Shown: in pieces, positions 40,693 to 51,063 of the stretch
Layout of the letters: every line of letters starts with the position of its first letter
How positions within the stretch are numbered: the stretch's first letter is position 1
Assembly (NCBI RefSeq): GCF_003112535.1
Contig: NZ_BEWA01000005.1
Coordinates: 44,024-108,023 of the forward strand
DNA: 64,000 bases
DNA from: Streptomyces rishiriensis
GTDB lineage: Bacteria > Actinomycetota > Actinomycetes > Streptomycetales > Streptomycetaceae
Direction of reading: 5' to 3'
Program-made: the position numbers and the translations under genes
The notes under the pieces: generated by a model
What the model was told of the DNA's origin: nothing
The model's database searches: none
Seen by the model: only the letters and a program-made list of their open reading frames with translations

Positions 40693-41868
40693 GTGAGCAC
40701 CGTCGTGTGGATCGCCGCCGTGTCCCTGGCCGCGTGGCTGTGGCTGTTGCTCTGTCAGGGCTTCTTCTGGCGTACGGATGTCAGGCTGCCCGCGCGCACG
40801 CCGCCGCGACGATGGCCCTCCGTCTGCGTGGTCGTGCCCGCTCGCGACGAGGCGGCCGTGCTGCCCGCCAGTCTGCCCACGCTGCTCGCGCAGGACTATC
40901 CGGGCCGCGCCGAGGTCTTCCTCGTCGACGACGGCAGCGGCGACGGAACCGCAGAACTGGCACGGACCCTCGCCCGGCGGCACGGCGGCCTCCCGCTGAC
41001 CGTGGACTCGCCCGGCGAACCGCCCGCGGGCTGGACCGGGAAGCTGTGGGCGGTGCGTCATGGGATCGCGCTGGCACGCGCGCGTGAGCCCGAGTACCTC
41101 CTCCTCACGGACGCCGACATCGCGCACGCGCCCGACAGCCTGCGGGAGCTGGTGGCGGCGGCGGACACCGGGGGCTTCGACGTCGTCTCCCAGATGGCGC
41201 GGCTGCGGGTGGAGAGCCTGTGGGAGCGGCTGGTGGTACCGGCCTTCGTCTACTTCTTCGCGCAGCTCTACCCCTTCCGCCGGATCGGCCGGCAGGGATC
41301 GCGCACGGCGGCCGCGGCGGGCGGCTGCGTCCTGCTGCGCAGCGACGCGGCCGAGCGGGCGCGGATCCCCGACGCGATCCGGCACGCCGTCATCGACGAC
41401 GTGGCGCTCGCCCGGACCGTGAAGGGCGGCGGCGGTCGCATCTGGCTGGGACTGGCCGACCGCGTGGACAGCGTGCGCCCGTACCCACGGCTGCACGACC
41501 TGTGGCGGATGGTCTCCCGCAGCGCCTACGCGCAACTGCGGCATCAGCCGCTGCTGCTGGCCGGCACGGTGCTCGGCCTCGCGCTGGTGTATCTGGCACC
41601 GCCGCTCACCCTGGGGTGGGGGCTCGCCGTCGGCAGTGCGCCGACCGCCGTGTGCGGCGGTCTGGCGTGGCTGGTCATGACGGGGACGTACCTGCCGATG
41701 CTCCGCTACCACCGGCAGCCGCTGTGGCTCGCTCCCCTGCTGCCGTTCACCGCGTTCCTCTACCTGCTGATGACGGTCGACTCCGCGGTGCAGCACTACC
41801 GGGGGCGCGGTGCGGCCTGGAAGGGCCGCACCTATGCCCGTCCGGACGCCGTCGCCGACGAGGGCTGA
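40693..41868 (+). CDS. Family 2 glycosyltransferase, HpnB-like
   Basis: A 391-residue membrane-associated GT2. One N-terminal helix (about 5-20) precedes the GT-A domain: VVVPARDEAAVLPASLPTLLAQDYPG, VDDGSGDGTAELA, LTDADIAHAPDSL (metal-binding DxD) and AVIDDVALARTVK. Two to three helices follow (about 290-370). The pattern resembles hopene-associated HpnB glycosyltransferases. The GTG at 40693 was chosen because it starts 57 bp downstream of the divergent racemase start and gives the natural N-terminal helix. Lipid-linked or hopanoid sugar transfer is likely, unproven. Confidence 0.85.
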   Translation: MSTVVWIAAVSLAAWLWLLLCQGFFWRTDVRLPARTPPRRWPSVCVVVPARDEAAVLPASLPTLLAQDYPGRAEVFLVDDGSGDGTAELARTLARRHGGLPLTVDSPGEPPAGWTGKLWAVRHGIALARAREPEYLLLTDADIAHAPDSLRELVAAADTGGFDVVSQMARLRVESLWERLVVPAFVYFFAQLYPFRRIGRQGSRTAAAAGGCVLLRSDAAERARIPDAIRHAVIDDVALARTVKGGGGRIWLGLADRVDSVRPYPRLHDLWRMVSRSAYAQLRHQPLLLAGTVLGLALVYLAPPLTLGWGLAVGSAPTAVCGGLAWLVMTGTYLPMLRYHRQPLWLAPLLPFTAFLYLLMTVDSAVQHYRGRGAAWKGRTYARPDAVADEG

Positions 41869-41893
41869 CTCCTTCGCGGGCGCGCGGCCGGCG

Positions 41894-43216
41894 CTATTTG
41901 CGGCCCGGCGTCCAGTTCATGCCCCACCCGTAGGCGTGGTCGAGGGTCCGCTGCGGGCTCACGCCGCGCTCCGGCACGAGGTAGCGGGCCTCGCGCTGGA
42001 CGACGAGGTCGCCGCCCTGGTTGGTGATGAGCGCGAGGGCGCAGACGGTGGAGGGGACCGTGCACTCGTCGAGCGAGAAGTCGACCGGTGCGCCGTACTG
42101 GGGTTGGAGCGTGACCGTGGCGTGCAGGTCGGCGAAGGAGCGGGCGCCCTCGTAGATGGTGACGAACACCAGGATGCGCCGGAAGTCGTTCCTGCGGTCG
42201 AGGTTGACGGTGAGGTTCTCGCCGCTCGACACCGCGCCCGTGCGGTCGTCGCCGTCGAGGTGGATGTACGGCGGCTGGTGCAGTGAGCCGAAGGAGTTGC
42301 CGAGGGCCTGGACGACGCCCTTGCGGCCGTCGGCGAGCTCGAACAGGGCGCACAGGTCGAGGTCGAGGTCGTTGTGCAGGGCGATTGCACGGCCGCGCTT
42401 GGCGCCCCACCCCGAGAACTGCTTGCGCACCTCCCAGTTGAGGTTGACGCGCAGGGCGCCGGAGGTGCCGCCCTGCTTGGTCAGCGACACCGAGGGGGCG
42501 GCCTTGGTGAGCGTCACCTTGGTCAGCCGTACCGGCGCGGCGGGCGGGACCGGCGGCGGAGGCGGGGCCTGGTGGACGGGCGGGGGGACCGTGGCCGGGA
42601 AGGCGGGCAGGGTCGGCGGCGGGGGAAAGGGCGGCGCGGCAGGAGAGGCCGGGGTGTGCGGCACGGGCGGGGCGGGCGTCGCGGACCGCTGCGGCTCGTC
42701 GACGGTGATGCCGAAGTCCGTGGCCAGTCCCTCGAGGCCGCTGCCGTACCCCTGGCCGACCGCCCGGAACTTCCAGGCGCCCTGGCGGCGGTAGAACTCG
42801 CCGAGCACGAAGGCCGTCTCGACCGTGGCGCCGGTGCTGTCGAAGCGTGCCACGACGGTGCCCTGCGCGGCGTCCCGCACCTCGATGTAGAGGTCGGGGA
42901 CCTGGCCGAACGAGCCGCCGTCCGCCGAAGCGGCCACGACGACGGTCTCGACGGCGGGCTCCACGCGCGCGAGGTCGACGAGCAGGGTGTCGGTCGTCCG
43001 GCCGCCGACGTCGCGCTTGCCCTCGTGACGGACCGCGCCGGAGGAATGGGCGGGCTGGGTGTAGAAGACGAAGTCGGAGTCGGAACGGACTTTCCCGCCC
43101 ACGAGCACCAGCGCCGACGCGTCCACGTCCGGAGAGCCCGGTCCCTGGCGCCAGCCCAGCTCGACCCGCAGTGCCGTGGTCGGCACCGGAGCATTGGAGC
43201 CCTTCGGCATGGACAT
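41894..43216 (-). CDS. Tandem TerD-domain tellurium-resistance-family protein
   Basis: A 440-residue protein with two TerD-like domains joined by a Pro/Ala linker (about residues 185-245). The N-terminal domain begins [22 protein letters not shown] and contains [19 protein letters not shown] and [13 protein letters not shown]. The C-terminal domain (about 245-435) contains [36 protein letters not shown] (calcium-binding acidic loop) and [12 protein letters not shown]. TerD proteins bind calcium and are linked to stress and membrane-associated signalling. I chose the ATG at 43216; GTG 43234 would add six residues. Confidence 0.87.
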   Translation of the reverse strand: MSMPKGSNAPVPTTALRVELGWRQGPGSPDVDASALVLVGGKVRSDSDFVFYTQPAHSSGAVRHEGKRDVGGRTTDTLLVDLARVEPAVETVVVAASADGGSFGQVPDLYIEVRDAAQGTVVARFDSTGATVETAFVLGEFYRRQGAWKFRAVGQGYGSGLEGLATDFGITVDEPQRSATPAPPVPHTPASPAAPPFPPPPTLPAFPATVPPPVHQAPPPPPVPPAAPVRLTKVTLTKAAPSVSLTKQGGTSGALRVNLNWEVRKQFSGWGAKRGRAIALHNDLDLDLCALFELADGRKGVVQALGNSFGSLHQPPYIHLDGDDRTGAVSSGENLTVNLDRRNDFRRILVFVTIYEGARSFADLHATVTLQPQYGAPVDFSLDECTVPSTVCALALITNQGGDLVVQREARYLVPERGVSPQRTLDHAYGWGMNWTPGRK

Positions 43217-43505
43217 GTACGCCCCCATCGTCAATCGGGCGCCGGGCGGCGCGCCGGCACTTCTCGGGTTGTCTACCCGTCAACCTATTGCGCGGGACGA
43301 CGCACGCCCATCAGGAGCACGGGAACGGCCCCCGCCGACCGCGGGTAACCCGCTCGGAGCTCGGGCTTTACACGATCTACGACGTTTTTGCCGTCCTTTT
43401 TTGCCAAGTTCGCTCGCATTGGGGATCCAAGGCCACCGCCGACACGGAAATCAACCCTCTTATCGGTCTCCCCAACCAGCACATCGTGGGCTTAACTTAT
43501 GTGCC
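43217..43505. other. 289-bp divergent promoter region
   Basis: Separates the TerD-type gene from a divergent small gene. It is markedly AT-richer than its surroundings (T-runs at about 43385-43405), as expected for promoters. No extra gene is supported. Confidence 0.4.
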
Positions 43506-43946
43506 ATGACCTCCCCCCGCTCCACCTATGGCGGCGGCTACTACTCCGCCTCCTTCCCGGACACCCCGATCTACGACTCGCTCGTCGCCGAGCGGGGCAC
43601 CCCGCAGATCGCCCCGATCCGGGTTCCCGCCGCGTACGACATGGGCGCGAGCCATCTGCCCGCGCTCCCCTCGGCACTGCCCGCCCTCCCGGCAGGGCCC
43701 TCCCAGGCCTCCTACGGCTCCTACGGCTATCCGCAGGCGCAGCAGCCCGCACCGCTGCAGCAGGCCCCGGCGGCGTACATCCCGCCGCAGGCCGGGCCGC
43801 CGCGCGGCTATCCGGGACCGCAGGCGCAGCAGCAGATGCGCCCCGCCGCCCCGGCCGGCTACGAGGCGATGCGTCCCGCCGCGCCCCGGCCGGCCACGCC
43901 CCAGTACCAGGACCCGTACAACAACCAGCAGTACCGGGGTTACTGA
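43506..43946 (+). CDS. Pro/Gln/Ala-rich small conserved protein (DUF6643-like)
   Basis: A 146-residue low-complexity protein. The N-terminus MTSPRSTYGGGYYSASFPDT is ordered-looking and conserved in Streptomyces as far as I recall; the rest is rich in Pro, Gln, Ala and Tyr with YGSYGYPQAQQ and PQAQQQMRP repeats and ends QQYRGY. No signal peptide or helix is evident, and the protein is probably intrinsically disordered. The DUF number is from memory. It lies 39 bp upstream of the MOSC gene on the same strand. Confidence 0.75.
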   Translation: MTSPRSTYGGGYYSASFPDTPIYDSLVAERGTPQIAPIRVPAAYDMGASHLPALPSALPALPAGPSQASYGSYGYPQAQQPAPLQQAPAAYIPPQAGPPRGYPGPQAQQQMRPAAPAGYEAMRPAAPRPATPQYQDPYNNQQYRGY

Positions 43947-43984
43947 ACCGTTCCGGGGTCGTCGCCGCCTGGCAGGATGACCTC

Positions 43985-44809
43985 ATGGGGAATGCGGAAC
44001 TGCTGTCGATACACGTCCATCCGGTCAAGGCGTTGCGGGGCCAGGCGCCCCGCGAGGCCGTCGTGGAGCCCTGGGGGCTGGCCGGAGACCGACGATGGGC
44101 GCTGATCGACGACGGGGGAAAGGTCGTCACCCAACGCCAGCAGCCGCACCTCGCCCTGGCCGCCGCCGAGCTCGTGCCCGGCGGCGGCGTTCGTCTGTCC
44201 GCGCCCGGTCTCGAACCGCTGACCGTGCCGGTGCCCGAGCCCGTCGACACGGTGTCCATGGAGATCTTCGGCGACAAGGTGGAGGCCGTGCTCGCCGACG
44301 CCGACGCGCACCGCTGGTGCAGCGCCCACGTCGGGGCCGACGTGCGTCTGGTGCACATGGACGACCCGGCGATCCGCAGGCCGGTCGATCCCGGGTACGC
44401 CCTGCCGGGCGAGACCGTCTCCTTCGCCGACGGCTATCCGCTGCTGGTCGTCTCGACCGCCTCCCTCGACGCTCTCAACGCCCTGATCGAACAGGGCGGG
44501 CATCCCGGTGAGGGACCCCTGCCGATGAACCGTTTCCGGCCCAACCTGGTCGTGGCGGGCACCGCTCCCTGGGCCGAGGACGACTGGTCGCGCCTGCTCG
44601 TGGGCGAGGTCGAGTTCCGGGTGGCCAAGCCCTGCGGACGATGTGTGGTGACCACCACCGACCAGGACACCGCGGATCGCGGCAAAGAGCCCCTGGCCAC
44701 CCTGGGCCGGCACCGGCGCCTCGGCGGCAAGCTGGTCTTCGGACAGAACCTGGTCCCCCTCTCCCCCGGCACGGTCAGGGTCGGCGATCCGGTGCGCGTC
44801 GTCGCGTAG
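43985..44809 (+). CDS. MOSC-domain molybdenum-cofactor protein
   Basis: A 274-residue MOSC protein of the YcbX/mARC type. The N-terminal beta-barrel domain (about 1-120) starts LLSIHVHPVKALRGQAPREA and GLAGDRRWALID. The C-terminal MOSC domain has MNRFRPNLVV, the cysteine motif AKPCGRCVVTTTDQDT and LGRHRRLGGKLVFGQN. The Cys in KPCGRC is expected to bind the Moco molybdenum. It may reduce N-hydroxylated compounds. The ATG at 43985 has GGCAGGATG-type sequence upstream. Confidence 0.88.
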   Translation: MGNAELLSIHVHPVKALRGQAPREAVVEPWGLAGDRRWALIDDGGKVVTQRQQPHLALAAAELVPGGGVRLSAPGLEPLTVPVPEPVDTVSMEIFGDKVEAVLADADAHRWCSAHVGADVRLVHMDDPAIRRPVDPGYALPGETVSFADGYPLLVVSTASLDALNALIEQGGHPGEGPLPMNRFRPNLVVAGTAPWAEDDWSRLLVGEVEFRVAKPCGRCVVTTTDQDTADRGKEPLATLGRHRRLGGKLVFGQNLVPLSPGTVRVGDPVRVVA

Positions 44810-45013
44810 TCGCGGCGCCGGTCGTCGCGCAGTCGCGGCCCCGGTCGGCTGCCGGACGATCCGCGGGAACCACTGCGCGGCTCCGGAGCGTTGGGATGGC
44901 GTGGGAAGTCCATGAGAGGTCCCGGGCCCTGGTGATGTCGCTCTCTCGTTCACCGGGCTCGCACGTGAGCGGCTCCGAGGGGGGTCGTCACGGAGCGGGA
45001 AGGGGGTGCGCAC

Positions 45014-45619
45014 GTGCGAGCGATCGGCGGAATCTGGCGCTGGCGGCACAACCCGCTGCGCCGCGGCACGGATCTGGCCGAGGCCTGGGTGGCGCTGTCC
45101 GCCCTGCTGCTGATCTGCCTCGTCGCGCCCGTGGTGGGCTCTCTCGTCGGCGGTGCGGCGCAGGGCGTCCTGCAGCGGTCGGTCCGCGAACAGCACGAGT
45201 CCCGCCACGAGGTGACGGCCATCGTGGTGCGCAAGGCGGCCGCCCCGCCGCTGGAGACGGACCCCGAGACGGTCACCGGCCGGGAGATACGCACCCGGGT
45301 CGTCGCGCGCTGGTCGGCTCCGGACGGCACCGCGGAGCAGGGCACCGTCCTGTCGGGCCTCAAGACGCCGCACAGCGGTGACCGCTTCGGGATGTGGACG
45401 GACGCGCACGGCCGTCCGGTGGCCCGCCCGCTGGACTCCGCCACCGCGACCACGCACGCCGTGCTGGCCGGTCTCGGCGCGGCCCTTCTCCTCGCGGGCG
45501 CCGTCGAGGGCGGCCGGCGAATGATCGTGTGGCGCATGGTCCGGCGCCGGTACGCCCGTTGGGACCAGGCCTGGGACCGGGCGGGCCCGGACTGGGGGCG
45601 CACCGGCGCCGGTAGTTGA
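45014..45619 (+). CDS. Rv1733c-like membrane protein
   Basis: A 201-residue protein with two membrane helices (about 27-52 and 147-168) enclosing an extracellular domain with WSAPDGTAEQGTVLSGL and TPHSGDRFGMWTDAHGRPV. The arrangement and the N-terminal RWRHNPLRRGTDLAEAWVAL are typical of the Rv1733c family, common in streptomycetes and mycobacteria. Function is unknown. The GTG at 45014 follows GGAGCGGGAAGGGGGTG. It stands alone. Confidence 0.83.
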   Translation: MRAIGGIWRWRHNPLRRGTDLAEAWVALSALLLICLVAPVVGSLVGGAAQGVLQRSVREQHESRHEVTAIVVRKAAAPPLETDPETVTGREIRTRVVARWSAPDGTAEQGTVLSGLKTPHSGDRFGMWTDAHGRPVARPLDSATATTHAVLAGLGAALLLAGAVEGGRRMIVWRMVRRRYARWDQAWDRAGPDWGRTGAGS

Positions 45620-45726
45620 CGGCCTTCCGTCTCTGGTCAACCCACCACCCGCGCGCACGCTACGGTGGTCCGGCCGAACCATTCGGCATCAACCCGCGTA
45701 CCACGAGGTGGGGGCACAGCAACGCC

Positions 45727-48171
45727 ATGGCACAGGGCACGGTCCAGGTGACGCACACCGGCACATCGCGGTGGCGGCGCCGCACGGGTGAGTACGCATC
45801 GCTCGCCGCCGCCCTGGAGGCCGCGGCCGAGGGCGACGTCCTCACCATCGCTCCCGGCACCTACCGGGAGAACCTCGTCGTGCAGCGGTCGGTGACCCTG
45901 CGCGGCCCCGAGGGCTCCCCCGGCTCCGTGCGCCTGGCTCCCGCGGACGGCGTGCCGCTGACCGTGCGCGCCTCGGCGGTGCTCCAGGACCTGCACGTGG
46001 AGGGCCAGGACGCGGCGGCGCCCGCGGTGCTCGTCGAGGAGGGCGCCCCGGAACTGCTGGACCTGCGGATCGTCACGCGGTCCTCGGCCGGCATCGAGGT
46101 GCGCGGCGGCGCCCGGCCGACCGTCCGGCGGTGCACCGTCGACAACCCGGCCGGCATCGGCATCGCCGTGGTCGACGGCGGCGGCGGTGTCTTCGAGGAG
46201 TGCGAGATCGTCGCGGCCGGCCAGGCCGGCGTCGCCGTCCGCGGGGGCGCCCATCCCCGGCTGGAACGCTGCCGGGTGCACCACGCCTCGGGCGCGGGTC
46301 TCAGCGCGACCGGCGACAACTCGGCGCTGGAGGCGGTGGGCTGCGAGGTCTACGAGATCCGGGGAAGCGGCGTCCAGGTGGCCTCCCGGGCCACCGCGCA
46401 CCTCACCGACTGCGATGTGCACCGCACGACCGCCGACGGCGTCACCCTCGACACGGACGCCGTGCTCACCCTGGCCGACTGCCGTATCCACGACATCCCG
46501 GAGAACGCGGTCGACCTGCGCTCGCGCTCCGTGCTGACGCTGACCCGCACGACGGTGCGTCAGTTCGGCCGCAACGGGCTGTCGGTGTGGGATCCGGGCA
46601 CACGCGTGGACGCCAACCAGTGCGAGATCTTCGACAGCACCGGCGACTACCCGGCCGTCTGGGTCAGCGACGGCGCCACCGCCGTGCTGGAGTCCTGCCG
46701 GGTGCACGACGTGCCGGACGCCCTGTTCGTCCTCGACCGCGGCTCACGCGCGGACGTCGTCGACAGCGACCTCTTCCAGGTGCGCAACACGGCCGTTTCG
46801 GTGAGCGACGGAGCGACGGCCCAGCTCGACGACTGCCGGATCCGCGACGCGGCGACGGGCGCGTGGTTCCGCGACCACGGCAGCGGCGGCACCCTCGCCG
46901 ACTGCACGGTGGACGCCACGCAGACCGGCGTGATCGTCACCAAGGGCGCGGACCCCACCGTGGAGCGCTGCACGGTCGACTCCCCCGCCGAGGCCGGGTT
47001 CTATGTGTCGGCCGGCGGCCGGGGCAGCTTCCTGAACTGCCGGGTGACCAACAGCGGGGGCTACGGCTTCCACGTGATAGACGGCAGTCGTACGACGCTG
47101 CGCAAGTGCCGTACGGAGCGCTGCGCCCGCGGCGGGTACGAGTTCGCGGACGCCGGGGCGGACGCCGCGTCCGGTTCCGGGCCGGTGGTCGAGGACTGCA
47201 CCAGCGACGAGAGCGCGGGTGTGCGCGCACCGGGCCTCCCGGCGCCGGAGACGGCCGTGCAGACGACCGCGCAGTCGCCGGGGCTGCTCGGCATGATCCC
47301 CGGGCAGCGCGTCACCGCGCCGGAGCCGCAAGCGCCCGAGGGCGAGCCGGGAACGCCGGTGCGGAGCTCCAAGGACGTGCTCGGCGAACTGGACACCCTG
47401 GTGGGCCTGGAGAGCGTCAAGCGCGAGGTGCGCGCCCTCATCGACATGATCGAGGTGGGTCGGCGCCGTCAGCAGGCGGGGCTCAAGGCCGCGTCCGTCA
47501 AGCGGCATCTGGTCTTCACGGGTTCCCCCGGAACCGGCAAGACGACGGTCGCGCGTCTCTACGGCGAGATCCTCGCCGCCCTCGACGTCCTGGAGAAGGG
47601 CCACCTGGTCGAGGTGTCCCGCGTCGACCTGGTCGGCGAGCACATCGGCTCCACGGCGATCCGCACCCAGGAGGCCTTCCAACGGGCCCACGGCGGGGTG
47701 CTGTTCATCGACGAGGCGTACGCGCTGTCGCCGGAGGACGCCGGCCGGGACTTCGGCAAGGAGGCCATCGACACCCTCGTCAAGCTGATGGAGGACCACC
47801 GGGACTCGGTCGTCGTGATCGTGGCGGGCTACACGGCGGAGATGGAGCGGTTTTTTTCGGTCAACCCCGGTGTGGCGTCCCGTTTCTCACGGACCATCAC
47901 CTTCGGCGACTACGGCCCCGGCGAACTGCTGCGGATCGTGGAACAGCAGGCCGAGGAGCACGAGTACCGGCTCGGCCCCAGCACCTCGGACGCGCTGCTG
48001 AAGTACTTCACGGAGCTCCCCAAGGGTCCCGCCTTCGGCAATGGACGCACCGCCCGCCAGACCTTCGAGGCGATGGTGGAACGGCACGCGAGCCGGGTCG
48101 CGCAGGTCAAGGAGCCGACCAAGGACGACCTGACGCTGCTCTACGCGGAGGACCTGCCGCGGCTGCCCTGA
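45727..48171 (+). CDS. Parallel beta-helix / AAA+ ATPase fusion
   Basis: An 814-residue fusion. Residues 15-520 form a right-handed parallel beta-helix built of about 23-residue rungs (for example VEDCTSDES, RCTVDSPAEAGFYV, GSGVQVASRATAHLTDCDVHRT). Residues 560-814 are a CbxX/SpoVK-like AAA+ ATPase: Walker A FTGSPGTGKTTVARLYGE, Walker B VLFIDEAYALSPEDAG, sensor and arginine finger in VNPGVASRFSRTITF. A short linker with PEPQAPEGEPGTP joins them. The AAA part resembles EccA of type VII secretion. No ESX genes lie nearby. An eight-T run occurs at about 47851-47858 inside the gene, in frame. Confidence 0.9.
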   Translation: MAQGTVQVTHTGTSRWRRRTGEYASLAAALEAAAEGDVLTIAPGTYRENLVVQRSVTLRGPEGSPGSVRLAPADGVPLTVRASAVLQDLHVEGQDAAAPAVLVEEGAPELLDLRIVTRSSAGIEVRGGARPTVRRCTVDNPAGIGIAVVDGGGGVFEECEIVAAGQAGVAVRGGAHPRLERCRVHHASGAGLSATGDNSALEAVGCEVYEIRGSGVQVASRATAHLTDCDVHRTTADGVTLDTDAVLTLADCRIHDIPENAVDLRSRSVLTLTRTTVRQFGRNGLSVWDPGTRVDANQCEIFDSTGDYPAVWVSDGATAVLESCRVHDVPDALFVLDRGSRADVVDSDLFQVRNTAVSVSDGATAQLDDCRIRDAATGAWFRDHGSGGTLADCTVDATQTGVIVTKGADPTVERCTVDSPAEAGFYVSAGGRGSFLNCRVTNSGGYGFHVIDGSRTTLRKCRTERCARGGYEFADAGADAASGSGPVVEDCTSDESAGVRAPGLPAPETAVQTTAQSPGLLGMIPGQRVTAPEPQAPEGEPGTPVRSSKDVLGELDTLVGLESVKREVRALIDMIEVGRRRQQAGLKAASVKRHLVFTGSPGTGKTTVARLYGEILAALDVLEKGHLVEVSRVDLVGEHIGSTAIRTQEAFQRAHGGVLFIDEAYALSPEDAGRDFGKEAIDTLVKLMEDHRDSVVVIVAGYTAEMERFFSVNPGVASRFSRTITFGDYGPGELLRIVEQQAEEHEYRLGPSTSDALLKYFTELPKGPAFGNGRTARQTFEAMVERHASRVAQVKEPTKDDLTLLYAEDLPRLP

Positions 48172-48188
48172 CCGGCGCGCGCTCCCCC

Positions 48189-50771
48189 TCACGTGCGCTG
48201 CACGGGAACCTGGGACCGCAACCGCCCCAGCAGCAGCTCGCGTTCCTCCGCGAACGCCGGGTCCGCCTGGTAGTCGGAGTGGCCGAGGACGGGGGCGGGC
48301 AACGGGTGTTCCGCGTCCCGGCCGTAGGCCAGCGGGTCCGTCAGCGGCGGACGGTCGACCTGCGGGCCGCAGTGTTCGCCGGACAGCCGGACCGGGCCGC
48401 CGATGGGGTCGGTGAGCCGGTGGAGGTTGCGCCAGCAGGCGATGTCCTCGTGCAGCGCGGCGAGCGCCGCGGGGCCGAAGTGAGCCGGGAACCAGCGGCC
48501 GTAGAGGCGCTCGATCGGGGAGCCGTAGGTGAGCAGGGCGACCCGTTTGCGGTCGGAGGGTTTGAGCTGCCAGGCCGCGGCGGCCGCCAGGACACTGCCC
48601 TGGGAGTGGCCGGAGATGACCAGGCGGCCGCCGGTGGCGCGCGTCCAGGTGGCCACCCGCCAGGTCAGGTCGGGCACCGCGCGCTCGGCGTAGCAGGGCG
48701 GGGCGAACGGGTGGGCGGCGCGCGGCCAGAAGGTGCCGACGTCCCAGAGGATGCCGATGGTGCGCCGCGCCGAGGCGTCCTTGTAGGCGCGCCGGCCCCA
48801 GGTGACGAAGAGGACGAAGCCGAGGCCGATGAGCCAGGAGCCGAGCGCCTGTGCGGTCTGCGCGGCGCCGTGCACGAAGGGCTGCGCCGACTCGGCGGCC
48901 CGGGCCGGTGTCCTTCCGGTGCCGAGGGCGGCGACGACGGCTCCCGCGCCGAGCAGCAGCGTCGCGGTGGAGACGACGGCGACGAGGAGCGGGCCGCGGT
49001 CGGTGAGGGCGGCCATCGCCCGGGCCCGGGCGATACGGCGGGTGCGCGCGGGGTCGCCGTGCTCCACCCCGTACTCCTGGAGCACCTTGGCCTGCTCCGC
49101 CCGGGCCAGCAGCCAGGTCTGACGGCCGAGGAGTCCGCACAGCACCAGCAGGACGACGAGCAGCACGGGGATCACGGACGCCTGCCAGGTCAGCACCACC
49201 GGGGGTCCGTCGAGGCCGGTGCCGGTGCCGTCCAGCCAGTCCGACACACGCTGTGCGACTCCGCCGGACATCACCCCGGCCAGCGCGCAGGCCAGCATCG
49301 CGACGGCGGGGCCGGCCAGCCCGTGCAGCGCGCAGCGCTCCAGCCAGGCGACGGCGCTCCCCTCGGGCCGTCCCGCATCGGGATGCCCCGCCTCGGGTCG
49401 CCCCGTCGTGCCGAGGCCGGGCGGGCCCGGGTCGGCGGGCTCGGACGCCGCGGGCGGGCCGCCTGCCGCCGCACCCGCCTCACGTGACACCGGGGCCTCT
49501 CGCAGAACGACGGCGAGCGGACCGGGGTCGCGCGACACGGACACCCCGCGCAGGCCGACGCCGGTCCCTCCCGGGGCGTCCGGAGCCGAAGCAAGCGATC
49601 CGGGCGTGGCCGTCGGACCGCGGCGCGCCGTGGCCGGGCGTTCCCGTGGGCAGCGGTGCAGGAGGCGGGCGACGACCGCGAGGGCGACGACCAGCGCCCC
49701 CTGCGCGAGCGCGAGCGCGCCGAAGGCCGCGTCGCCCGGCAGGCGGCCGTCGGAGTGCCAGCCGGGGCGCTCCCAGCCGGCGTACGCCAGCGTGAGGACC
49801 AGGAGGACGAGGGCGGCCGACGGCAGCAGGTGCACGAGGTGGGCGTCGAGACGGCGGTCCAGCCGGTGTTCGCTGCGGCCCCGGCGGCACACCACCCACA
49901 CCGTGGCCAGCGCGCCCGCGGCCAGGGAGGCGGCCAGCAGCCGGCCCAGGACGTCGAGGAGGGCCGGGCCGCCGGTTCCGCGGTCCTGGCGCACGGCCGC
50001 GGAGCCGACCGCGGCGGCCACCGTCAGCAGGCCGGCCGCGGTGTGCGCCGCGCGCAGCCGGGCCACCAGACGGCGCCCGTACCAGAAGCCCGGCCGGCTG
50101 AGTGCGGTGTGTCCGGGGCCGTTCTCCGCTTCGGGCGTGCGGTCGAGGGGTTCCTGGGACTCGTACGCCCGCCAGGTGCGATGGGAGAGGTACCAGAGGA
50201 GGCCGACGAGGGCGGCGGGGACCAGGGCCGCGAGGGCCAGTCGGCGTCCCGGCTCGCTCCACCAGCCGTCGTTCGAGGCCGCCGGCGACAGAAAGCCCAG
50301 CCAGGAGTGGCGGCGCGCGCACGCGGGCGTGCCCGCGCACTGCCAGGCGGTCAGGTCGAGGGCGACCTCGCAGGCCGCGGCGACGAGCAGCACCGTCAGG
50401 CTCAGCGCCGCCAGCCGCACCAGCAGGCCGTACAGGCGCACCGCGCGGATGCGTTCGCGCGCGGCGGGGCGCATCCAGTGGGCGAGGTTGACGACCATGA
50501 ACGGCAGCAGCAACAGCCACAGCGCACGGGTGCCGTTGCCGGAGGTGAGGTTGGACCAGACGTAGGCCTCGGGGACGGGGGCGTCGCGGCGGCGGTCGTC
50601 GGCGGGGCCGGTGTCCGCGGTGACGTCGTCGGCTCGCCGGTAGACGGCCGCCGTGTCGTCACCGGTGATCCGCACGGTGCGCGGATCGTTCAGCATCTTC
50701 TCGGGCGTGGCGCCGCCCACGCCGTGGACCAGGAGTTCCAGGGCGGCTCCGCCTGTACCGGCACGTTTCAC
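48189..50771 (-). CDS. Large membrane protein with alpha/beta-hydrolase ends
   Basis: An 860-residue protein. The N-terminal ELLVHGVGGATPEKML and the C-terminal VISGHSQGSVLAAAAAW (nucleophile Ser) with TYGSPIERLYGRWF are lipase-like elements. In between lie about eight to ten membrane helices with long polar loops. The hydrolase fold seems split around the membrane portion. The GTG at 50771 (MKRAGTGGAALELL) has GGGGGAAG about 9 nt upstream; the frame continues to 50945 without support. Substrate is unknown; lipid or ester hydrolysis is plausible. Confidence 0.8.
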   Translation of the reverse strand: MKRAGTGGAALELLVHGVGGATPEKMLNDPRTVRITGDDTAAVYRRADDVTADTGPADDRRRDAPVPEAYVWSNLTSGNGTRALWLLLLPFMVVNLAHWMRPAARERIRAVRLYGLLVRLAALSLTVLLVAAACEVALDLTAWQCAGTPACARRHSWLGFLSPAASNDGWWSEPGRRLALAALVPAALVGLLWYLSHRTWRAYESQEPLDRTPEAENGPGHTALSRPGFWYGRRLVARLRAAHTAAGLLTVAAAVGSAAVRQDRGTGGPALLDVLGRLLAASLAAGALATVWVVCRRGRSEHRLDRRLDAHLVHLLPSAALVLLVLTLAYAGWERPGWHSDGRLPGDAAFGALALAQGALVVALAVVARLLHRCPRERPATARRGPTATPGSLASAPDAPGGTGVGLRGVSVSRDPGPLAVVLREAPVSREAGAAAGGPPAASEPADPGPPGLGTTGRPEAGHPDAGRPEGSAVAWLERCALHGLAGPAVAMLACALAGVMSGGVAQRVSDWLDGTGTGLDGPPVVLTWQASVIPVLLVVLLVLCGLLGRQTWLLARAEQAKVLQEYGVEHGDPARTRRIARARAMAALTDRGPLLVAVVSTATLLLGAGAVVAALGTGRTPARAAESAQPFVHGAAQTAQALGSWLIGLGFVLFVTWGRRAYKDASARRTIGILWDVGTFWPRAAHPFAPPCYAERAVPDLTWRVATWTRATGGRLVISGHSQGSVLAAAAAWQLKPSDRKRVALLTYGSPIERLYGRWFPAHFGPAALAALHEDIACWRNLHRLTDPIGGPVRLSGEHCGPQVDRPPLTDPLAYGRDAEHPLPAPVLGHSDYQADPAFAEERELLLGRLRSQVPVQRT

Positions 50772-51063
50772 TGTTGGCACTTCCCCCGTGACACGCCGTC
50801 GACATGTGTCCGTGCGGGCATAAGGATCGCCGCTCGGGGCGCGTGATACACCTCCCGTCACGGAATCTCCCCGGAGCGGGCGACGGACGCGCGCGGACGG
50901 AGGGGGAACACCGTGGGTGACATGACCGCGACGGGGTGGTGGCATGTCCCTCGGCAGGCCGTGCGAGGATGGGACGCCCGCACACCGGCGCCTGCCGTCA
51001 CGGCCTCGTCGGAGCAGGTGAGCGGGCTTGTCGGACGGTACGAGGGAAAGGACCGGAGCGTAC

